Source: Chloroflexota bacterium
GTDB taxonomy: Bacteria > Chloroflexota > Anaerolineae > B4-G1 > DUEL01
Length of the DNA stretch: 64,000 nt
NCBI GenBank assembly: GCA_014874475.1
Contig: JADBJJ010000023.1
Location: forward strand, 190,001 to 254,000
Reading direction: 5' to 3'
Positions within the stretch are counted from its first letter, which is position 1, and every line of letters begins with the position of its first letter. Both the position numbers and the translations under genes were made by a program. Below, piece by piece: positions 24,162 to 32,684 of this stretch. Under the pieces are notes generated by a model. The model had not been told where the DNA came from and ran no database searches. It saw only the letters and a program-made list of their open reading frames with translations.

Positions 24162-25856
24162 ATGAGCCGGAATCTGGCCCAATGTCTGGCTAATGCGGAT
24201 GCGGTGCGGCTGGAGGTGATCGCTCATCACTGGGGGCTGGAGGACCTGCCCAACCGCCGGCTGGAAGCCATCGCCGCTCTGGAAGCGCGGATGCGGGACG
24301 GGGAGCAGGTGGCGGAGATGTGGGCGTCCCTCTCGCCCAATGAGCGGACCGCGTTGGAGTTTCTCCACTCCGTTGGCGGGGCAGTGGCCTGGCCCACTTT
24401 CGTCCGCCGCTGGGGGCCAGTGCGGGATATGGGTCCGGGCCGCCTGCGGCAGGAGCGGCCCTGGGAGTCTCCAACATCCGTGGCGGAGTCCCTCTGGTAT
24501 CGAGGGCTGGTCTTCCGCACCGTCGTGGAAGGCCCCACCGGCCTCTACGAAGTGGCTATGGTCCCGGACGAATTGCGGGCTCTTCTGCCGCTCTCTCCCG
24601 TCCCCCTTTTCCATCTGGAGCCCACAGCCCCACCCCCCTCTCCCGCTCCCCCTACTGACGCGCTTCTGGATGATCTCTGTACTCTTCTGGCCTACTTCCA
24701 GGTCCACCCGATCCGTCCCACGGCGGGTGGGAGATGGCCGCCCTCCGCTGAAGCCGACCTGAGGCGCTACCTCCGCAACCCCGACCAGGAACGCTGGGCG
24801 TTCCTGACTCACCTGGTCCGGCGGCTGGGCTGGCTGCGGACCGACCGCGCCGGGCACCTCCGTCCGGCTCCGGAGCCGGTGATAGAGTGGTTGCGGTCCT
24901 CTCCGGCTCCTCAGCGGCTGACCCTGGCCCGAGCCTGGCGGGAAGACCCCACCTGGGACGACCTCCGGCATATCCCGACCCTGCGCCCGGAGGAGACCGG
25001 CTCCTGGCGCAACGACCCCATCCTGGCCCGGGAGGCTGTCCTCCGATACCTGGCTGCCTGCTCCTCTGGGGAATGGTACGCGCTGGCGGACTTCATCGCC
25101 GCCATCAAAGAGGCTGACCCCGACTTCCAGCGGCCCGATGGTAACTACGATACCTGGTACATCCGGGACGCGGTCAGCGGGGAGTATCTGCGGGGATTTG
25201 AGAACTGGGACCGGGTGGAGGGGGCGCTGGTTCGCTACATCATCACAGGGCCGCTGGTATGGCTGGGGATGATGGCAGTGGCGGACGACGAATCGCCCCG
25301 GTTCTCCCTCACCCCGACGGGCGCGGCCTTTCTGGGACAGGCGGAATCGCCCCAGGAGTCCGCTCCGCCGCCGATGGTAGTCCGGCCCAACGGCGTCCTG
25401 GAGGTTCCGGCGGAGCGGCGATATGAGCGCTTCCAGGTGAGCCGCGTGGCCGAGTGGCTGCGCATCGGCGACCCCTTCCTCTACCGGCTGACGCCGGCCT
25501 CGCTGGAGCGGGCTCGCCAGCAACGCATTCCGCCGGAGCGGGTGCTGGGCTTCCTGGAGGAAGCGGCCGGGGGGCCAGTACTTCCAGCCCTCCGCCAGGC
25601 GCTGGAGCGCTGGGCCCGCCGGGGACCGGAGGCCCGGCTGGAGTCAGCCGCCCTTCTGCGGGTTCAGGATGAGGCACTGCTGCGGGAATTGGCGGCCGCA
25701 CCCGCCACCCGCCGATCCATCCGGGAACTCCTCACCCCTACCGTTGCCATAGTCTCTCTGGACGACGTGGAGAAACTGGCACAGGCGCTGATAGAACGGG
25801 GTATCTTGCCGGATTTCAGCCCTCTCTCTGGAGCCCATCGGCAGGGAGAGGACTGA
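24162..25856 (+). CDS. Helicase-associated (XPB/Ssl2-like) domain protein
   Basis: 564 residues with no Walker motifs. The C-terminal half (VRPNGVLEVPAERRYERFQV, SRVAEWLRIGDPFLYRLTPA, RIPPERVLGFLEEAAG, then a winged-helix-like tail) matches the helicase conserved C-terminal domain family (Helicase_C_3, PF13625) of Actinobacteria and Chloroflexota. The N-terminal half is helical, with a likely winged helix (LSPNERTALEFLHSVGG), and the middle is Pro-rich. In other genomes such proteins sit near an XPB-type helicase; none is in this window. A DNA-repair or transcription role is plausible but not shown. It is convergent with the next gene, 3 nt apart. Confidence 0.65.
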   Translation: MSRNLAQCLANADAVRLEVIAHHWGLEDLPNRRLEAIAALEARMRDGEQVAEMWASLSPNERTALEFLHSVGGAVAWPTFVRRWGPVRDMGPGRLRQERPWESPTSVAESLWYRGLVFRTVVEGPTGLYEVAMVPDELRALLPLSPVPLFHLEPTAPPPSPAPPTDALLDDLCTLLAYFQVHPIRPTAGGRWPPSAEADLRRYLRNPDQERWAFLTHLVRRLGWLRTDRAGHLRPAPEPVIEWLRSSPAPQRLTLARAWREDPTWDDLRHIPTLRPEETGSWRNDPILAREAVLRYLAACSSGEWYALADFIAAIKEADPDFQRPDGNYDTWYIRDAVSGEYLRGFENWDRVEGALVRYIITGPLVWLGMMAVADDESPRFSLTPTGAAFLGQAESPQESAPPPMVVRPNGVLEVPAERRYERFQVSRVAEWLRIGDPFLYRLTPASLERARQQRIPPERVLGFLEEAAGGPVLPALRQALERWARRGPEARLESAALLRVQDEALLRELAAAPATRRSIRELLTPTVAIVSLDDVEKLAQALIERGILPDFSPLSGAHRQGED

Positions 25857-25859
25857 GAC

Positions 25860-26381
25860 CTATCGTCCCCTCCATTGCCGTTCCACCTCCGCCAGCCGCG
25901 CATCCAGATCCTCCAGCAGTCCCTCCAGCCCCAATGTCCCCAGGTCTACCTGCACCGGTACCTCCATGCTCACCGCCAGCGATGCTTCCAGACGCACTGT
26001 TTTGCTGACCGGGACCACCACCTCCACGTAGATCGGCACCTCAGCCTGGATGGGTATGCTGATCCGTCGTTCCCCAAGAAACGGGATGTTCAGGGGCACC
26101 TCTACGTCCGTGGAGATGGGCAGGACGGTGTGGATGGGGACGTCAAATGCTTCCCGGATGGGAATCTGGGCGCTGACGGGAACGGTCTCCTGGATGCGGA
26201 TGGGGACCGTCAGCGTCTGACCGGGGAGGGTAGCCAGGGCAGCGCGGGTCTGAGTGATAGCCTCCAGCATGCCCCGTTGCAGCCGGGTAGCCTTGTAATA
26301 GGCGATACCGCTGATGGCCAGGGCTGCCAATGAGATGAGCAGGATGAAAACAGAGAGCAGCGGGCCGAGAATCCGCTTCAT
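25860..26381 (-). CDS. Single-pass membrane protein with beta-repeat exterior, unknown function
   Basis: 173 residues. An N-terminal transmembrane helix (LGPLLSVFILLISLAALAIS, ~5-25) is followed by repeated V/I-P strands such as TVPIRIQETVPVSAQIPIRE and further near-repeats of ~12-14 residues up to ~150, then a short amphipathic C-terminal helix. The pattern suggests an extracytoplasmic beta structure. I do not recognise the family. Its ATG overlaps the stop of the methyltransferase-like gene by 4 nt, so the two are coupled. Confidence 0.6.
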   Translation of the reverse strand: MKRILGPLLSVFILLISLAALAISGIAYYKATRLQRGMLEAITQTRAALATLPGQTLTVPIRIQETVPVSAQIPIREAFDVPIHTVLPISTDVEVPLNIPFLGERRISIPIQAEVPIYVEVVVPVSKTVRLEASLAVSMEVPVQVDLGTLGLEGLLEDLDARLAEVERQWRGR

Positions 26382-28729
26382 TGTATCTCTCCTGTCGTCT
26401 GTGGTCGGTCATCTGCGGTCTCTTGTCTATCGTCTGTGGCCATAATCAAGGGGATTTGCACGCCCCGAGGGCCGGTTGCCGGGTCCAGCGCCAGCATCAC
26501 TGCGAAGGTGCGGCGGTCTACACCCTCCGCAATGAGACGGCGTAGATGGCGGAATTTGACGAACTGCCAGCCGGCCCCCCAGACAGCGCGGACCAGACGG
26601 GGGTCCCGCCGGAGTTTCTCTGCCAGCAGTTCCGCCCGACCGCCGGGAAGGACCTGGCAGGGGCGCCCGCCGCGCGGGATGGGCAATCGGCCAGAGACGA
26701 TGTCCCCCAGCGCGGCAGTGGCGGAGATGCGGAAGAGGTAGACATCCCGTCCCCGTTCCCGCCAGCGCAGGTCCCAACCGCGCCCCCGGGCCGGGCGGTA
26801 GCGCAACCGGCGCCCCAATGCCTCTAAGTCCTGCCGCAGCGCATCCAGTTCCTCCGCCCGCCGGGTTGGGTTATCTTCCTCCCGCAGGCGCCAGACCCCA
26901 CCGTCCTCTACACCGTACGAGCGCATACACAGGAGGACCAGCGACGGCTCCGGAGTGAGTGGCCCGTCCAGGGCCCGGTAGACAGCCAGCAGAAGGTCGT
27001 CGGTCGCCCACGGAGAGCCCTCCGTCAGCAACGACCGGACGGTCTCCTCTGTCCGGTCCGCCAGTGGAGGGTCCAGGTGGCTGGCATCCAGGTCGGAGAG
27101 CCAGAAGAGGCCCGCTTCCAGCGATTCCAGTTCCAGACTCTCCCACCCTTGCCGGACAGCCTGGGCCACTTCCCCAAAGGGCCCGTTCCACTGACGTTGG
27201 GCCAGGTCGGTATGGACGGCGGCGGTCAGGAGGAGACGGGGCGTCGGTTCAGCGCGCGCCTTCAGTGTTTCCCGGACCGTTCTGGCGACCCCGTCGGGGG
27301 CAACCGATGGAGAGGCAGGGCTTGCCCCTGTCCTGGAGATTACCCCTTCCCCGGGGAGGCGGCCGAGGTCGCCCCTGGGGGCCCACCGCCAGACCAGACG
27401 GCATCCGACTTCTGTGCTGGCCCCCCAGCCGACCAGGTCGTATCCGGCAGCGGAAGCGGCCTGGCAGGCCGAGGCGACCAGATTCTCATCCGGCTCAGCG
27501 AAGAGGATGACGAGATGGCCATCGGGGGTCAGCAGCGGGCCGACGGCGGAGAGGGCCGCCTGCAGGGCTTCCTGATGCCAGTCCCATTCCAGACGGCGGC
27601 GGCCCAGGAGGGGGCGCAAGGCCTGGGAGGTCGGGGATTCCCAGAGCCAGCCCGCCCAGAGAGCGCAGAGGGCCCAGAAGACCCCATCCGGCCGGGGCGG
27701 GTCAGCCAGAATGAGGGAGACGGTACCCGGTGCCAGGCGGCGGGACACCTCGCGAGCGGGGAGCGGGAGGAGCGTGTAGGCCGGATTGGGGCCTGAAAGG
27801 AGTTCCTTCAGCCCGGGTGCCCGTTGAACCGGCTCCGAGGCCCATTCCGATGCCCGCGCCACGGCCTCTTCCAGCAGATACCAGACGTTCCGCTCCAGGA
27901 AGCGGGTGGGCGGGCGGAGGAGGCGCGGACGGGGCCGTTCCTCGCCGTGGGGGTCCAGGCTGCTGGCGCGGTCCATCGTCTCCAGAAGGGCCCCCTGCAA
28001 CGCGGCGCGCGCCGGGCGTTCCAGTTCCAGCCCCTCCAGCCGGATCAGAATGTCTACCAGGGCGGAGAGGTTGCGAGGGGTGTAAAGGTCCACTAGTTCC
28101 CCTGCGCGGGCGCGGTGAGCGCTCTGGGGGGGCGCGACCCGGTCCAGGGCAAAGTAGTAGGCAAAACCCCGGCGGTCCAGGCGGCGGGCGGCCATCATAT
28201 CCGACTCGTCCGTCGGGCCCTCCCGGGCGCGCCCGCAGCGGAGGCAGCGGACAGACTTGGCGTAGGGGTAGCGGGTCTCCCGGTCCCAGGCGAACCACTC
28301 CGCCGTCCCCTCTGCCCCGCAGACGGGACAGCGGCTACGATAAAGGGAAAGGATGTGGCGATGGAGAGGGATGGAGCGGCGATTGGAGGTCCTCTTGGGC
28401 GCGTCGGCCAGGCGGGTAAAGGCGGCATCCAGATTCGCAGGGGCCCCCTCCAGCCCCAATCCGGCAATCAGCAGGCTGACGGGATTCGCGTTGGCGCCAA
28501 TGGCCCGGCAGCCAGCCCTAACCGCCTCTCTCAGAAAAGTTGGCCCCTGGCAGAACAGGTCCAGCACCAGCGCACCCGGCGACGCCAACTGCCGAATGTA
28601 GCCCGCGGCGGCACCGACAGGGGTGGGAGAGCGATAGCGGGCCAGCGGCCCTCCCACCCCTCCTGGCCGACCGGGGATAAACCAGGCCACCTCTCCCATC
28701 TCTACTCCCAGGATATAAGGACTGCCCAC
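26378..28729 (-). CDS. Methyltransferase-like protein, DNA-methylase fold, unknown substrate
   Basis: 783 residues. A SAM-binding motif I is visible: LVLDLFCQGPTFLREAVRAG followed by an Ala/Asn-rich turn. A DPP motif is in SLILADPPRPDG (~350), where the residue after DPP is Arg instead of the usual aromatic. A zinc ribbon lies between them (CPVCGAEG ... CLRCGR, ~135-170). The layout resembles DUF1156-type adenine-methylase-like proteins. The C-terminal ~300 residues form a separate unassigned region. A start at 28699 with GGGAG upstream is an alternative to the GTG at 28729. The last ~20 codons fall in an iterated GACGATAGAC-type repeat. Whether it modifies DNA is open. Confidence 0.55.
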   Translation of the reverse strand: MGSPYILGVEMGEVAWFIPGRPGGVGGPLARYRSPTPVGAAAGYIRQLASPGALVLDLFCQGPTFLREAVRAGCRAIGANANPVSLLIAGLGLEGAPANLDAAFTRLADAPKRTSNRRSIPLHRHILSLYRSRCPVCGAEGTAEWFAWDRETRYPYAKSVRCLRCGRAREGPTDESDMMAARRLDRRGFAYYFALDRVAPPQSAHRARAGELVDLYTPRNLSALVDILIRLEGLELERPARAALQGALLETMDRASSLDPHGEERPRPRLLRPPTRFLERNVWYLLEEAVARASEWASEPVQRAPGLKELLSGPNPAYTLLPLPAREVSRRLAPGTVSLILADPPRPDGVFWALCALWAGWLWESPTSQALRPLLGRRRLEWDWHQEALQAALSAVGPLLTPDGHLVILFAEPDENLVASACQAASAAGYDLVGWGASTEVGCRLVWRWAPRGDLGRLPGEGVISRTGASPASPSVAPDGVARTVRETLKARAEPTPRLLLTAAVHTDLAQRQWNGPFGEVAQAVRQGWESLELESLEAGLFWLSDLDASHLDPPLADRTEETVRSLLTEGSPWATDDLLLAVYRALDGPLTPEPSLVLLCMRSYGVEDGGVWRLREEDNPTRRAEELDALRQDLEALGRRLRYRPARGRGWDLRWRERGRDVYLFRISATAALGDIVSGRLPIPRGGRPCQVLPGGRAELLAEKLRRDPRLVRAVWGAGWQFVKFRHLRRLIAEGVDRRTFAVMLALDPATGPRGVQIPLIMATDDRQETADDRPQTTGEIQ
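26385..26440 (-). repeat. Iterated CAGACGA-type repeat overlapping a gene 3' end
   Basis: On the minus strand, units such as CACAGACGATAGACAAGAG, GACCGCAGATGAC and GACCACAGACGACAG repeat through the last codons of the methyltransferase-like gene and the ribosome site of the next gene. They encode its low-complexity tail (TDDRQETADDRPQTT). Confidence 0.5.
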
Positions 28730-28776
28730 GGATCAGCCTGGCATTAGTATATCACGGTCTCCCCAACACTCAAGCC

Positions 28777-28805
28777 TTGACGAAAGAGAAGAATCGGATT
28801 AGAAT
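28777..28805 (+). promoter_or_regulatory. rplY promoter
   Basis: TTGACG (28777-28782), 17-nt spacer, TAGAAT (28800-28805). Predicted start near 28812, only ~8 nt before a terminator-like hairpin. Confidence 0.65.
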
Positions 28806-28819
28806 ATTCACCGTGGCCA

Positions 28820-28841
28820 GGCGGGCCTTGCCCGCCTTTTT
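28820..28841 (+). terminator. Terminator-like hairpin in the rplY 5' leader
   Basis: Perfect 7-bp stem GGCGGGC/GCCCGCC with a CTT loop and TTTTT after it, between the promoter and the ribosome site (28859-28864). Confidence 0.6.
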
Positions 28842-28868
28842 CATTCAATCGCGGGATTGGGAGGTATG

Positions 28869-29519
28869 ATGACACAACTGGCACTGAACGCTCAAGAGCG
28901 TACGCTGGTAGGGAAAAAGGTGCGCCGTCTGCGGAGAGAAGGGTGGCTCCCAGTCATTCTCTACGGTCCGGATGCGAAGAGTCGGCCGTTGCAAATTCCG
29001 GCTGCGGAAGCGGAAGCGGTCATCAGTCGTGCCGGCACCAGCCACTTGATCACTCTGTCGATCAGCGGCGAGCCGTCGGCTTTTCAGGTGCTGGTGCGAG
29101 GGCTGCAACGGGACCCGATTCGCCGTTCCCTGCTTCATATGGACCTCTACCGGGTGGAAATGGATAAGCCGATTACGATGGAAATCCCCATTGTTCTGGT
29201 CGGCTCCTCTCCGCTCTTGGAGCGCCGGGAAGGAATCCTGCTGCAGGGGAAGCAGGCGCTGAAGATTGAATGTCTCCCTCGCGACCTGATAGAGGCAGTG
29301 GAAGTGGACCTGAGCAACCTGACCAAGGTAGACCAGCAGATTACTGTGGGGGACCTCACGCTTCCTTTCATTATCCGAGTTCTGGATGACCCGGAGGAGA
29401 TGGTGGTGCGGGTCGCCCCGCTGGCGGTCGCTGAAGAAGAGATTGAGGGGGCTCCCGCTCCGTCGGAGGCGGAACCCGAACTGATCCGTCGCCGGAGGGT
29501 GGCGGAGGAAGAAGAGTAG
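28869..29519 (+). CDS. rplY: 50S ribosomal protein L25/general stress protein Ctc
   Basis: 5S-rRNA-binding large-subunit protein of the long CTC type. The N-terminal L25 domain runs from LALNAQERTLVGKKVRRLRREGWLPVILYG to ~95 with LHMDLYRVEMDKPITMEIPI; the C-terminal TL5/CTC beta domain contains LLQGKQALKIECLPRDLIEAVEVDLS. The tail is Glu-rich. Of two adjacent ATGs, 28869 fits best with GGGAGG at 28859-28864. 216 residues is normal for Ctc. The leader hairpin may attenuate it. Confidence 0.93.
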   Translation: MTQLALNAQERTLVGKKVRRLRREGWLPVILYGPDAKSRPLQIPAAEAEAVISRAGTSHLITLSISGEPSAFQVLVRGLQRDPIRRSLLHMDLYRVEMDKPITMEIPIVLVGSSPLLERREGILLQGKQALKIECLPRDLIEAVEVDLSNLTKVDQQITVGDLTLPFIIRVLDDPEEMVVRVAPLAVAEEEIEGAPAPSEAEPELIRRRRVAEEEE

Positions 29520-29566
29520 GGGCAACAGGTTGCCAGGATGTCCTGAAAGACGGATTCTTGGGAAAC

Positions 29567-29614
29567 CAGGTAACGTGCCAGGCACTTTTGCAGCGCCTGG
29601 CACGTTGCTACCTG
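29567..29614. repeat. Large palindromic repeat between rplY and the SDR gene
   Basis: CAGGTAACGTGCCAGGC (29567-29583) pairs with 29595-29614 with a 3-nt bulge. It is flanked by a GGGCAAC/GTTGCCC hairpin (29616-29636). The core GTGCCAGGC/GCCTGGCAC recurs at 52398-52423, so this is a dispersed element; here it lies between convergent genes and could terminate both. Confidence 0.6.
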
Positions 29615-29636
29615 CGGGCAACGGCAAAGGTTGCCC

Positions 29637-30425
29637 TTACACCCCTCGGTATAATCCCCCGTCCACCAGCAGGCTGACGCCGGTAATGTAGGATGCGGCA
29701 GGAGAGGCCAGAAAGGTCACTGCGCGCGCCACCTCCTCCGGCGACGCCATACGGCCCATAGGGATGGCGGCGGTGATTTTCGCCTCTTCTACATCCGCCG
29801 TTGTGCCGCTGCGGGCCGCCCGGTCCTCCAGCAATTGCACTACCCGCTCCGTCCGGGTCCAGCCCGGGCAGACGGCATTCACCCGGATACCGTCCGGCGC
29901 CAGTTCGTCGGAGAGGGTCTTGACCAGTCCCACCACGGCCATGCGCAGGCTGTTGGAGAGAATCAGGTTGGGCAGTGGTTGCTTCACGCTCACCGAGGTC
30001 ATCGCGACGATGGCACCGCTCTTCTGGGCCCGCATAGTAGGGACGACGGCGTAGCAGAGGCGGACGACGCTCATCAGGGTCAGTTGGACGGCGGCTTCCC
30101 AATCGGCGGAGGTCAGTTCCAGGAAGCGGCCCGGCGGGGGTCCTCCGGCGTTGGTCACCAGGATGTCTATCCTGCCGAAGCGGGTGCGGGCGGCTTCCAC
30201 TATCCGCTCCACGCCCTGCGGGTCGGCGACGTCGGCGGTGAGGGCGACGACTTCGGCACCGGTGGCTGCGCGAATGGCCTGAGCGGCCGCTTCCAGCGGA
30301 CCTTCCTGGCGGGCACAGATGACCACCCGCGCCCCTTCCCGCGCCAGTTCGGTCGCCACTGCCCGGCCCAGCCCTCGGCTGGCGGCGGTCACTACGGCGA
30401 CTTTGTCCTGCAATCCCAGGTCCAT
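29637..30425 (-). CDS. Short-chain dehydrogenase/reductase-like protein, atypical active site
   Basis: 262-residue Rossmann protein with the cofactor motif VTAASRGLGRAVA and NAGGPPPG, a Ser in AMTSVSVKQPLPN, and the C-terminal GVSLLVDGG. Where the catalytic Y-x3-K is expected, the sequence is LILSNSLRMAVVGLVKTL, so Tyr and Lys are replaced; this matches a known subgroup annotated as 3-oxoacyl-ACP-reductase-like with unclear activity. GAGGGAG precedes the ATG. It is the third gene after moaD and aor (41-nt gap), suggesting a role in handling the AOR substrate or product. Confidence 0.8.
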   Translation of the reverse strand: MDLGLQDKVAVVTAASRGLGRAVATELAREGARVVICARQEGPLEAAAQAIRAATGAEVVALTADVADPQGVERIVEAARTRFGRIDILVTNAGGPPPGRFLELTSADWEAAVQLTLMSVVRLCYAVVPTMRAQKSGAIVAMTSVSVKQPLPNLILSNSLRMAVVGLVKTLSDELAPDGIRVNAVCPGWTRTERVVQLLEDRAARSGTTADVEEAKITAAIPMGRMASPEEVARAVTFLASPAASYITGVSLLVDGGLYRGV

Positions 30426-30466
30426 CGCTCCCTCTACAGACTACAAACTGGCCGCCGCACCACCCC

Positions 30467-32296
30467 CTATAGGAGGCCTAACTCTGCCAGTTTCTCCGCC
30501 GTCGGGACTCCGTTCTCATCCCAGCCGCGCAGGCGATAATACTCCGGCAACATCCGGTCCAACTCCACCACATGCCCCTTTGCCGGCCCCTCCGGCATCG
30601 GCTCATACAGCATCCGGGGCGGAAGCGTGTCGTCGGCCCTGGAGAATCCCGCCCGCACCAGGAACATCCGCTCCAGATTATACACCCGCTCCCCGGCCTT
30701 CAGCAGCGTCTCCTCGTCGTACCCGGCGCCAGTGGCGTACTCCATCAGCCGGGAAATCCGCACCGGCTCCACGTTGTACGTCGGCTCAAAGAGATAGCGG
30801 ATGCTCAGGAAGACGCACAGTCCCGCTGCATCTACAATGGTGAAGATGTCCTCAAAGTACTTCACGAGCCGGGGCTTGTCCTCCCAGGAGAGCGGGTCAA
30901 CTTTCTTGGGGACGCCGAAGACCTCCATATAGGCCGTATCCCCGGCCATATGGGAGGCGCCGATGTTGGAAGTGGCGTAGAGGAGCCCCATACCCTTCGC
31001 CCCGCGCGGGTCGTAGGCGGGGAATTCCTGCTTCTTGGCACTCATGGAGAACTCCGGATGGCCGTAGTGGGAGGCCAGACGGTAACTGCCCTGGGCGATG
31101 AGGTCACCGAAGCCCTCCCGCAGGCCGGCGAGGCGGACCATCTCCACGACCGCCTCCGCGTCGCCGAAGCGGAGGGGGCGTCCGATGTCCGATTCCGGGA
31201 TGAGCCCCAGTTCGTACATCTCCATCGCGCAGGCAATGGTCATCCCGGCGGAGATGGTATCCAGGCCCAGTTCGTTGCAGATATAGTTGGCTTTGGTGAT
31301 AGCGGCGAGATTATCCACGCCGCAGGCGCTGCCCAGCGCGCCGATGGTTTCATACTCTGGTCCCTCCCCCTCGCCCCCGAAGATCGGGTCCTCTACCCGC
31401 GTCAGTCGGCCGCAAGCGATGGGGCAGCCGTAGCAGGCTTTGGCCCGGATTAGGTACTTCTGGCTGAGCGCGCGCCCGGAGATGGCCTCCGCTCCGGCGA
31501 AGACACCCGTTCGGAAGTTGTAGGTCGGCAGGATGCCCAACTCATTGGTGACGGGGGGCACATAAGCGGTCCCGTAGATGCGCAGCGTGGATTTCCCCGC
31601 CGCCACCGCCTGCTTGACCTCCTCCACCACCTGGTCAGAGAGGGCCTTCAGTTCGTCCGGGTGGGCCAGGGGGATGCGGCGGGTGCCGCGCACGACGACG
31701 GCTTTGAGGTTCTTGGAGCCCATGACCGCGCCCACGCCAGAGCGGGCGGCAGCGCGGTGCTTCTCGTTGATGATAGCCGCGATGGGCGCCCGTCGCTCTC
31801 CTGCCGGACCGATGCAGGCCACCCGCGCGCGCGGGTCCGTCTCCGCCCGCAGCATATCTTCAGTCTCAAAGACCGTCCGGCCCCAGATGTGGTCAGCGGG
31901 GCGAATCTCCACCCGGTCATCGTTCACCCAGAGGTAGACAGGCCGCTCCGCCTTTCCCTCAAAGATAAAGAGGTCAAACCCGGTGCGCTTCATCTCCGTG
32001 GGGAAGAAGCCGCCGGAGTTGGAGCAGGAGAGCGCGCCGGTGAGAGGAGACTTGGTAACCACCATATAGCGATTGCCGGTGGGAACCGGGGTGGCGGTGA
32101 GGGGCCCGGTAGCAAAGACCAGTTTGTTCTCCGGAGCGAGAGGGTCCACCCGGGGGTCCATCTCGTCGTAGAGGTAACGGATCGCCCACCCCCGCCCGCC
32201 GATGAAGTCGCGCGCTACGCGGGGGTCCACCTCTTCTACGCGGGTTTCTCCGGTTGTCAGGTTGACTCTGAGGATTCTGCTGTTCCAGCCGTACAT
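30467..32296 (-). CDS. aor: Aldehyde:ferredoxin oxidoreductase (tungsten/molybdopterin)
   Basis: Oxidises aldehydes to carboxylic acids with ferredoxin. 609 residues, normal length. N-terminal cofactor-binding domain: ILRVNLTTGETRVEEV, FIGGRGWAIRYLYDE, and GAVMGSKNLKAVVVRGT. The 4Fe-4S cluster ligands are in KACYGCPIACGR together with the later Cys in DAAGLCVF. Bis-pterin contacts occur around GASHMAGDTAYMEVF. GGAGGTCCT precedes the ATG. A MoaD-like protein is encoded upstream and an SDR downstream, the common AOR gene context in anaerobes. Substrate range is not predictable. Confidence 0.93.
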   Translation of the reverse strand: MYGWNSRILRVNLTTGETRVEEVDPRVARDFIGGRGWAIRYLYDEMDPRVDPLAPENKLVFATGPLTATPVPTGNRYMVVTKSPLTGALSCSNSGGFFPTEMKRTGFDLFIFEGKAERPVYLWVNDDRVEIRPADHIWGRTVFETEDMLRAETDPRARVACIGPAGERRAPIAAIINEKHRAAARSGVGAVMGSKNLKAVVVRGTRRIPLAHPDELKALSDQVVEEVKQAVAAGKSTLRIYGTAYVPPVTNELGILPTYNFRTGVFAGAEAISGRALSQKYLIRAKACYGCPIACGRLTRVEDPIFGGEGEGPEYETIGALGSACGVDNLAAITKANYICNELGLDTISAGMTIACAMEMYELGLIPESDIGRPLRFGDAEAVVEMVRLAGLREGFGDLIAQGSYRLASHYGHPEFSMSAKKQEFPAYDPRGAKGMGLLYATSNIGASHMAGDTAYMEVFGVPKKVDPLSWEDKPRLVKYFEDIFTIVDAAGLCVFLSIRYLFEPTYNVEPVRISRLMEYATGAGYDEETLLKAGERVYNLERMFLVRAGFSRADDTLPPRMLYEPMPEGPAKGHVVELDRMLPEYYRLRGWDENGVPTAEKLAELGLL

Positions 32297-32335
32297 AGGA
32301 CCTCCATTCAGTGGTTAGGGATTGGCCGGTAGCGG

Positions 32336-32572
32336 TTAGCCGCCGCCGATGGCCGGGAAGAGACAGAGGACGTCCCCCTCCCGGAGCGTCTGGCCTGGCT
32401 GAGGAGTGCGCCCGTTCACCAGAACGACACTCTCCTCAGATGGCACAGGTAGCCCAGCCAGGACCTCCTCCACCCGGACATCCGGGGGGACTTCTACTTC
32501 ATACGACGAAGAGGAGCAGTCGGGGGGCAGGTACTGTTGATAATGGGCCAGGAGTTTGATGCGGATTTTCAT
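32336..32572 (-). CDS. MoaD/ThiS-family sulfur carrier
   Basis: 78-residue ubiquitin-like protein ending in the required Gly-Gly (FPAIGGG; one more Gly follows the pair). VVLVNGR and the LREGDVLCLFPAIGGG end are typical of MoaD. It supplies sulfur for the pterin dithiolene; the position before aor suggests a dedicated tungstopterin role. The sequence SSSSYEVEVPPDVRVEEVL forms the second strand/helix. First gene of the moaD-aor-SDR operon. Confidence 0.85.
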   Translation of the reverse strand: MKIRIKLLAHYQQYLPPDCSSSSYEVEVPPDVRVEEVLAGLPVPSEESVVLVNGRTPQPGQTLREGDVLCLFPAIGGG

Positions 32573-32656
32573 CGCCCGACCTTCGCGTTGGTGGGATTAC
32601 ACAAATCTCCTTGTCCGTGTGTCTCTGGGTGAGAAAATCGTGCTCATCCACATTCT

Positions 32657-32684
32657 ATTGTACTATAGACGGCGATAAGGACAA
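32657..32684 (-). promoter_or_regulatory. Promoter of the moaD-aor-SDR operon
   Basis: Minus-strand TTGTCC (32679-32684), 16-nt spacer, TACAAT (32657-32662). The remaining 32573-32880 gap shows a plus-strand TATAAT at about 32829-32834 likely serving the radical-SAM gene, and no further gene. Confidence 0.5.
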
